Source: Oscillospiraceae bacterium
Lineage (GTDB): Bacteria > Bacillota > Clostridia > Oscillospirales > Oscillospiraceae
Assembly: GCA_902778115.1 (NCBI GenBank)
Contig: CACYWG010000001.1
Coordinates: 1 to 64,000, forward strand
Direction: 5' to 3'
DNA length: 64,000 bases
Shown piece after piece: positions 59,205 to 64,000 of the stretch. The translations under genes were made by a program, and so were the position numbers. The number at the start of each line of letters is the position of its first letter. Within the stretch, counting starts at the first letter, position 1. The notes under the pieces are model-generated. The model had not been told where the DNA came from. It saw only the letters and a program-made list of their open reading frames with translations, and did not search any database.

Positions 59205-59590
59205 TGGAGCTGATGCTTCGCGTGTCGGCCGCGGCTGTCTGCGCGCTTCTTTGCTGCCTGCTGCTCCGCCGGACAAATCCGGAGCTGGCTGCGTCGCTCA
59301 GTATTGCTGCTGTGGGAATGATCCTGCTTGCGTCGCTGAACCTGGGTTCCGGTCTGAGAGATCTGAGAGATGCGCTGCAGGAGCGTTTTCAGCTCAGCGA
59401 TACGATGATGCAGCCGGTTTTGAAATGCGTGGCGGCAGGGATCGTGACCAGAGTGACGGCAGATCTCTGCAAGGATGCCTCGCAAAACGCTGCCGCATCC
59501 GCGGTGGAGTTGGCCGGCACGTTCTGCGCCCTCGGTATCATCATGCCGCTGCTGCTGACCATGCTGAAGATGGTGGGAGAATTCCTGTGA
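59204..59590 (+). CDS. spoIIIAD: Stage III sporulation protein AD
   Basis: This 128-residue protein has three to four membrane helices. It resembles SpoIIIAC at its N terminus (VSAAAVCALLCCLLLRRTNP) and ends with FCALGIIMPLLLTMLKMVGE. It starts at the ATG at 59204 and overlaps spoIIIAE by four bases. Confidence 0.93.
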   Translation: MELMLRVSAAAVCALLCCLLLRRTNPELAASLSIAAVGMILLASLNLGSGLRDLRDALQERFQLSDTMMQPVLKCVAAGIVTRVTADLCKDASQNAAASAVELAGTFCALGIIMPLLLTMLKMVGEFL

Positions 59591-60684
59591 AAAAAGCTTT
59601 TCTGATGCTGCTGCTCCTCCCGTTTCTGGTCGTGACGGCCTATGCGGAGGAATACCCCGCTTCGATGGTCGATGAACTGGACGTCTCCGCCGTGCGGGAA
59701 AGCTTGCCGGAGGAGCTGCGCAAGATCGGGGGAGAACTCCGCTTCAGCGGTGATTACGACGGCGCCGGAGCTTTGGAACGCCTGTGGAACCGTTTTTTGG
59801 CGCAGATCGCCGAGGCGCTTCGAAAAAGCGCGCGGGAGGTGTTTTCCGTTCTGGCGCTTGCGATCCTGTGTGCGCTGGGCACCAGCCTGGCACCGGGACA
59901 GAAACAGAGCGAGTACATACAAATCGCCGGCTGTGCCGCCGCCTCCTGCCTCCTGGCGGATGGCATGAACAGCATGGTAGGAAAGGCTGCAAACGCGCTG
60001 ACAAGTCTCTCTGATTATGCCAAAGCCGCTCTGCCCGCGATTTATTCCGCGGCGGCGGCCGGCGGCGCGCCGAGCTCCGCTTCTGCGCGCTATGCCGTAT
60101 CCTGTCTGGCGCTCGATCTGATGATGTCCGCTTCACAGCGGCTGCTCCTGCCGCTTCTTTATGCAGCGATCGCCCTGGCTGTCTGCGGCAGTATTTTTGA
60201 CAATCCGCTGCTGAGGAGCATGCTTCGGCTGAGCATCAAGCTTTCTACCCTCCTTTTGACCGGCCTGACCGTCGTTTTCAGCGGATTTCTCACGATCACC
60301 GGGATCGTGACGGGCAGCGCGGACGAAGCGACGGTCAAAGCGGCGAAAACCCTTATGTCTGCTGCGATCCCGGTCGTCGGAAAGATCCTGTCCGATGCGG
60401 CTTCATCTGTAATCTCCGCGGCTGCGGTCGTGCGAAATACGGCAGGTGCCTTCGGCCTGGTATCGGTCTGTGCGCTTTGCTCCGCTCCCTTTGCCGCCTG
60501 CGGCGTACGGCGGCTGCTGTTATCGCTGACGGCTGCCGCCACGGAGATGACGGGCCTGGATCGTCTGTCGCGCCTGCTCGGCGAATTTTCGACGCTGATG
60601 GGACTGATGCTGGGACTTGTCGCTTCCTACGGGCTGATGCTGTTTGTTTCGATCGTATCAGCGATCCGGACGGTGACGGGATGA
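59587..60684 (+). CDS. spoIIIAE: Stage III sporulation protein AE
   Basis: This 365-residue polytopic membrane protein has a signal peptide (FLMLLLLPFLVVTAYAEE) and seven or so helices. Conserved regions are TGIVTGSADEATVKAAKTLM and MLGLVASYGLMLFVSIVSAI. It starts at a GTG at 59587. It overlaps spoIIIAF by four bases. It is an essential structural part of the sporulation channel in Bacillus. Confidence 0.93.
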   Translation: MKKAFLMLLLLPFLVVTAYAEEYPASMVDELDVSAVRESLPEELRKIGGELRFSGDYDGAGALERLWNRFLAQIAEALRKSAREVFSVLALAILCALGTSLAPGQKQSEYIQIAGCAAASCLLADGMNSMVGKAANALTSLSDYAKAALPAIYSAAAAGGAPSSASARYAVSCLALDLMMSASQRLLLPLLYAAIALAVCGSIFDNPLLRSMLRLSIKLSTLLLTGLTVVFSGFLTITGIVTGSADEATVKAAKTLMSAAIPVVGKILSDAASSVISAAAVVRNTAGAFGLVSVCALCSAPFAACGVRRLLLSLTAAATEMTGLDRLSRLLGEFSTLMGLMLGLVASYGLMLFVSIVSAIRTVTG

Positions 60685-61163
60685 AGAACTATGTGATGCA
60701 GATCTGCGCGCTTTCCGTTTTCTGCGGGATCGCTCTCAGCCTGACACCCGAGGGAAACGTGAAACGAATGACCGGGCTTTGCTGCATGCTGCTGCTGATG
60801 ATTTCCGCGTTGAGCGCCGTCCGGTCTTTTGATTATTCCGCATACTCGCTGGAACTTGCCCGCTACCGGGAATTGGGGCACGAGCTTGCGGACGGAGCGG
60901 AAGAGCGCAGCAGCAGGCTGGAGCGGCTGCTTATCGAGCAGGAATGCGCGGACTATATCCAAAAGCAGGCCGCAGCGCTCGGCATCAAGGAGCTTCACGC
61001 AGAGATCCGTGTGCGCTGGGATACGGCTGGCATATGGGTCCCGGAGGCTGTCCGGCTGAGCGGATCGTTTTCGGCAGGTCAGCGTGCAAGGCTGCAGGCG
61101 CTGATCGCCGCTGATTTGGGGATCGATGACACGCATCAGGAGTGGATCATGGATGAAGCTTGA
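60681..61163 (+). CDS. spoIIIAF: Stage III sporulation protein AF
   Basis: This 160-residue protein has two N-terminal helices (ICALSVFCGIALSLTP; MTGLCCMLLLMISALSA) and a soluble ring-building-like domain in the C-terminal half. The ATG at 60681 is in the spoIIIAE stop overlap; a longer upstream frame is rejected. It ends 11 bases inside spoIIIAG. Confidence 0.9.
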   Translation: MKNYVMQICALSVFCGIALSLTPEGNVKRMTGLCCMLLLMISALSAVRSFDYSAYSLELARYRELGHELADGAEERSSRLERLLIEQECADYIQKQAAALGIKELHAEIRVRWDTAGIWVPEAVRLSGSFSAGQRARLQALIAADLGIDDTHQEWIMDEA

Positions 61164-61473
61164 AGCAATACTGAAAAAACTGGATCAGATCAAGATCCCG
61201 CTGCTGATCCTTGCCGTGGGTCTGCTGCTCCTGCTGATGCCCTCCGGCGGACGAAAGGATCCGGAAAACGATTCCAATTCCGATCTTCAGTCGATCCTCA
61301 GCAGCGCACGGGGGATCGGCCAGGCTCAGGTGCTGATTTCGGAAAACGGCGTCGTAATCGTCTGCGACGGCGCGGACGACGCCTCGGTCAAACTGGATAT
61401 ACTTCGTGCCGTCGGCTCATATACTGGTTTCGGATCGGATAAGATCACCATTCTCAAACGAATGGAGCATTGA
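61153..61473 (+). CDS. spoIIIAG: Stage III sporulation protein AG, short form
   Basis: This 106-residue product is about half the length of Bacillus SpoIIIAG. It has one N-terminal membrane helix (IPLLILAVGLLLLLMPSGG) and a compact ring-building domain (IGQAQVLISENGVVIVCDGA, then VKLDILRAVGSYTGFGSDKI). The long linker and inserted ring-forming beta-triangle region of the Bacillus protein are missing. It would form a 30-fold type ring in the periplasm-like space with SpoIIIAH if functional. Confidence 0.88.
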   Translation: MKLEAILKKLDQIKIPLLILAVGLLLLLMPSGGRKDPENDSNSDLQSILSSARGIGQAQVLISENGVVIVCDGADDASVKLDILRAVGSYTGFGSDKITILKRMEH

Positions 61474-61489
61474 AAGGGGAGGAAAGGGA

Positions 61490-62029
61490 ATGACGAAAAC
61501 GAAGAAGCGCAATCTGACCTTGCTGGCGGTGCTGATGTTTGTGGCTGCCGCGGTCCTGCTCAACTGGTCATACAATCAGCGCTGGGGAAATCCGGACGCG
61601 GAGATGGTCTCCGCCGAGGACGCCGGGATCCAGGAGGCGGCGGCTCGGGCGCAGAAGCTGGCGGCGTCGGCCTCCGGTTATTTCTCCGAGGCGAGGCTGA
61701 CAAGACAAGTGTCCAGGGACGAGGCGCTGCAGCTGCTGCAGACGGCGGCCTCCGCGGAAAGCGCGTCCCAGGAGACGATCGATTCTGCGATGAACGCGAT
61801 CTCCGCCATGGCGACAAGCTCCATGAAGGAATCGCAGATCGAAAACCTGCTGATCGCCAAAAACTTTGCCGACTGCGTCGTTTATATCGGCAACGACGCC
61901 ATCACGGTAGCGGTGCCCGCACCGCCGGAGGGCCTGTCTGAGGAGGCCGTCGCGCAGATCACGGATATTATTCTGAATGAAACCAGCTACCAGGCATCCC
62001 AGCTCAACATCATCGAAGTGAAAGCATAA
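61490..62029 (+). CDS. spoIIIAH: Stage III sporulation protein AH
   Basis: This 179-residue protein has one N-terminal membrane helix (LTLLAVLMFVAAAVLLNWSY), an alanine-rich linker, and a ring-building domain (ESQIENLLIAKNFADCVVYI; LNETSYQASQLNIIEVKA). In Bacillus it binds forespore SpoIIQ. The ATG at 61490 follows AAAGGGA. It is the last gene of the operon, before a terminator. Confidence 0.93.
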   Translation: MTKTKKRNLTLLAVLMFVAAAVLLNWSYNQRWGNPDAEMVSAEDAGIQEAAARAQKLAASASGYFSEARLTRQVSRDEALQLLQTAASAESASQETIDSAMNAISAMATSSMKESQIENLLIAKNFADCVVYIGNDAITVAVPAPPEGLSEEAVAQITDIILNETSYQASQLNIIEVKA

Positions 62030-62032
62030 CAA

Positions 62033-62060
62033 AAATCCGGGGTTCACGCCCCGGATTTTT
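62033..62060 (+). terminator. Terminator of the spoIIIA operon
   Basis: The stem AAATCCGGGG / CCCCGGATTT, loop TTCACG, is followed by a T-run. Confidence 0.92.
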
Positions 62061-62128
62061 TGCATATTATTTTTTGCATATACACTTTCCTTTTTTGAAT
62101 ATTCATGTTAAAATATACTGAATCTTTA

Positions 62129-62148
62129 TGAACTGCACATGCAGTTCA
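62129..62148. promoter_or_regulatory. 20-bp palindrome upstream of the Gls24-type gene
   Basis: TGAACTGCA and TGCAGTTCA are separated by two bases, just downstream of a likely -10 box TATACT (62114-62119). The position suits a repressor operator, but a weak -35 leaves the promoter uncertain. Confidence 0.5.
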
Positions 62149-62192
62149 GGTTCTGACACTATGAAGCAGGAAGTCTTGATGGGAGGCAAAGC

Positions 62193-62555
62193 ATGAACGA
62201 CAACTACATTACCTGCCAGGAAGAAAACGGCAGCATCAATATCTCTGAAGACGTGATTTACAGCCTGGTCCGCACCGCTATTTCCGAGGTGGAGGGCGTG
62301 GCCGGCCTGGCCAATACGGCCGGCGGCGAGCTGGCGGAGCTGCTCGGGCTGAAGACCGTGACCAAGGGCGTTAAGGTGCAGCTGGACGACAACAAGGTCG
62401 TCGTGGATGCGATCATCACCGTGACCTACGGCTACAGCATCGTCAAGGTCGCACAGGAAGTACAGGAAAAGATCATCAACGTCATTCAGGCGACGACTGG
62501 CTTTGATAAACCGCAGGTCAACGTCCATGTTTCCGGACTGGCCTTTGATAAATAA
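62193..62555 (+). CDS. Asp23/Gls24 family envelope-stress protein
   Basis: This 120-residue Asp23/Gls24 protein (YqhY-like) has the conserved core INISEDVIYSLVRTAISEVE, GVAGL, and VDAIITVTYGYSIVKVAQEV. YqhY influences fatty-acid synthesis in Bacillus and sits next to accBC there. In this organism accBC are absent from the spot. The ATG follows GGGAGG. It is adjacent to nusB, as in other Bacillota. Confidence 0.93.
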   Translation: MNDNYITCQEENGSINISEDVIYSLVRTAISEVEGVAGLANTAGGELAELLGLKTVTKGVKVQLDDNKVVVDAIITVTYGYSIVKVAQEVQEKIINVIQATTGFDKPQVNVHVSGLAFDK

Positions 62556-62573
62556 ATACCGGAGGTAACAGCC

Positions 62574-63041
62574 ATGACAAGAAGCATTGCCCGCCATCTG
62601 GCGATCCAGCTCTGCTTTGCCGCCGCCGCATCCGGCCGTTCGCCCGCGGAGCTTGCGGACGATTTCTTTACCGAAGAGCATTTTTCCAGCTTGGCCGATG
62701 TGGACGAACTGTATGCCGAACTTCCGAAAGGAAAGTACCTGGAATACATCCTGCGCCTGAGCGGCCTCGTCATCGAAAAGCGCGGGGAGCTGGACGCATA
62801 CATCGAGCGTTATGCAAAAGGCTGGCGTCCGGAGCGCATTTCCAAAACCGCTCTTGCGGTTTTGCGCTGTGCGATCTGCGAGATCCTCTATCTGGAGGAC
62901 GTGCCCGCCAGCGCCGCGATCAACGAGGCGGTGGAGCTTGCCAAGAACTATGATGAGCCCGATACCGTTGCTTTCATCAACGGCGTGCTGGGCAGCTTCG
63001 TGCGCGGCGAGCTGGACAAGCAGCCCGCCACGGAGGAATGA
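62574..63041 (+). CDS. nusB: Transcription antitermination factor NusB
   Basis: This 155-residue all-helical NusB binds BoxA RNA with S10 and supports rRNA operon transcription. Motifs: RSIARHLAIQLCFAA, IERYAKGWRPERISKTALAV, LRCAICEILYLEDVPASAAI, and DEPDTVAFINGVLGSFVR. Its stop overlaps the xseA start (ATGA-type). Confidence 0.94.
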   Translation: MTRSIARHLAIQLCFAAAASGRSPAELADDFFTEEHFSSLADVDELYAELPKGKYLEYILRLSGLVIEKRGELDAYIERYAKGWRPERISKTALAVLRCAICEILYLEDVPASAAINEAVELAKNYDEPDTVAFINGVLGSFVRGELDKQPATEE

Positions 63042-64000
63042 TGAGCGCCGAACGTCCGATCCTCTCCGTCACCCAGCTCAACGAGCATATCCGCTCTCTG
63101 CTGGATGCGGACGGTCTTTTGTCCGATGTGTGCGTGCGCGGCGAACTGTCCAACTACAAGATCTATCCCTCCGGGCACCACTATTTTACGCTGAAGGACA
63201 GCGAGAGCAGCCTGCGCTGCGTCATGTTCAAGAGCAGCGCCGCCCGACTGCGCTTTCGGCCGGAAAACGGCATGAGCGTTACGGTGTTCGGCCGCGTTTC
63301 CGTATATCCGCGCGACGGAGCCTATCAGCTCTACTGCACCGGCATCATGCCGGAGGGCGTCGGCGATCTGCAGATCGCTTTTGAGCAGCTGAAGGAAAAG
63401 CTTGCCGCAGAGGGCCTGTTCGATCCTTCCCATAAAAAGCCGCTGCCGCCGTTTCCGCGCACGATCGCCGTCATCACTTCGTCGGCTGGCGCCGCGGTGC
63501 ATGATATGATCCGCATCCTCGGCCATCGTTGGCCGATGACGAAGGTCGTACTGCTGCCGGTCCGCGTGCAGGGCGTGGAGGCTCCGCCGGAGATCGCCGG
63601 CGCGATCCGTTACGCCAATGAGTTTCAGATCGCGGATCTGATCATCACCGGCCGCGGCGGAGGATCGATGGAGGATCTCTGGGCTTTTAACGACGAGCGT
63701 GTGGCGCGGGCGATCTACGCCTCCCGGATCCCGGTGATCTCCGCCGTCGGGCATGAGCCGGACGTGACAATCTCCGATTATGTGGCCGACCGCAGGGCGT
63801 CCACGCCATCCAATGCGGCGGAGATCGCCGTGCCGGATCAGAATGAGATCCTGGAGCTGCTGCGCAGCTATGAGATCCGCAGCGGCCAGGCGATGCATAA
63901 ACAGCTTTCACAGTTGAAAGAACGCCTGAACAGTTTTCGTCAGAAGCGTGTGCTGACCGACCCTTCGGCCAGCATCGACAACCGCAGGATCAGTCTGGAT
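63041..64000 (+). CDS. xseA: Exodeoxyribonuclease VII large subunit (truncated by window edge)
   Basis: The first 320 codons of xseA are visible. The N-terminal OB-fold (ILSVTQLNEHIRSLLDADGL; VRGELSNYKIYPSGHHYFTL) and the catalytic core (IAVITSSAGAAVHDMIRIL; IITGRGGGSMEDLWAFNDER; ISAVGHEPDVTISDYVADRR) are present. It degrades single-stranded DNA in both directions with XseB. The start ATG overlaps the nusB stop. The C-terminal coiled coil lies beyond the window. Confidence 0.95.
   Translation, partial: MSAERPILSVTQLNEHIRSLLDADGLLSDVCVRGELSNYKIYPSGHHYFTLKDSESSLRCVMFKSSAARLRFRPENGMSVTVFGRVSVYPRDGAYQLYCTGIMPEGVGDLQIAFEQLKEKLAAEGLFDPSHKKPLPPFPRTIAVITSSAGAAVHDMIRILGHRWPMTKVVLLPVRVQGVEAPPEIAGAIRYANEFQIADLIITGRGGGSMEDLWAFNDERVARAIYASRIPVISAVGHEPDVTISDYVADRRASTPSNAAEIAVPDQNEILELLRSYEIRSGQAMHKQLSQLKERLNSFRQKRVLTDPSASIDNRRISLD

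Overview
The window looks like chromosome from a GC-rich, anaerobic, endospore-forming member of the Bacillota, probably Clostridia close to Oscillospirales. The evidence is a complete spoIIIAA-AH operon followed by Asp23/Gls24, nusB and xseA, a ferredoxin-linked branched-chain 2-oxoacid oxidoreductase, RNase J, Mini-III and RqcH, and sigma-A type promoters (TTGACA-17-TATAAT) throughout. No species is claimed.

Bases 1-10500 are mostly accessory. They hold a partial hydrolase, a LysR regulator divergent from a secreted two-module esterase that an exact 89-bp tandem duplication has split, a small flavin/ferredoxin/cytochrome redox set, a LexA-DNA-binding-domain/serine-recombinase chimera behind an operator-like inverted repeat, a membrane-anchored class A beta-lactamase-fold protein overlapping a zinc-ribbon/YARHG protein, and an unknown lipoprotein. 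Bases 10600-16000 form a branched-chain amino-acid module: ilvE, a GntR/FadR-type regulator, and an oppositely oriented VOR-type operon (P-loop ATPase, ferredoxin, alpha, beta, gamma). Two TTGT-N3-ACAA sites exactly 21 bp apart sit at the start of that operon.

Bases 16000-19100 carry a GNAT enzyme and an ECF sigma/anti-sigma pair with a peptidase E. Bases 19270-21100 hold smpB-ppiB-ssrA on the minus strand. The 3' end of ssrA is followed by two tandem copies of a structured repeat whose hairpins show compensatory changes. Bases 21400-27800 run nudF-like, murA, yycJ, rlmH, a DUF2007-like protein, a phosphohexomutase and two half-size ChrA transporters. Next come tRNA-Pro, an xpaC/telA/LemA-like operon, rpe-recR-RNase J, secG, a DNA glycosylase, yfcE, a GH3 glycosidase, uppP, ftsK, mrnC and rqcH.

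Bases 45100-52140 are a repair and translation-fidelity run (uvrB, polA, rimI, tsaD, radC). After tRNA-Thr and glnS comes a thiol-redox group: a truncated thioredoxin-reductase-like protein, moaC, ccdA, tlpA-like and trxA. The window ends with the sigma-E-like promoter and spoIIIA operon, then gls24, nusB and a truncated xseA.

The strongest unusual signals are the covarying repeats behind ssrA, the LexA-recombinase chimera, the 89-bp duplication, the paired operators on the VOR operon, and the flavoprotein thioredoxin reductase that appears to lack an NADPH site. No CRISPR array, prophage block or complete insertion sequence was seen.
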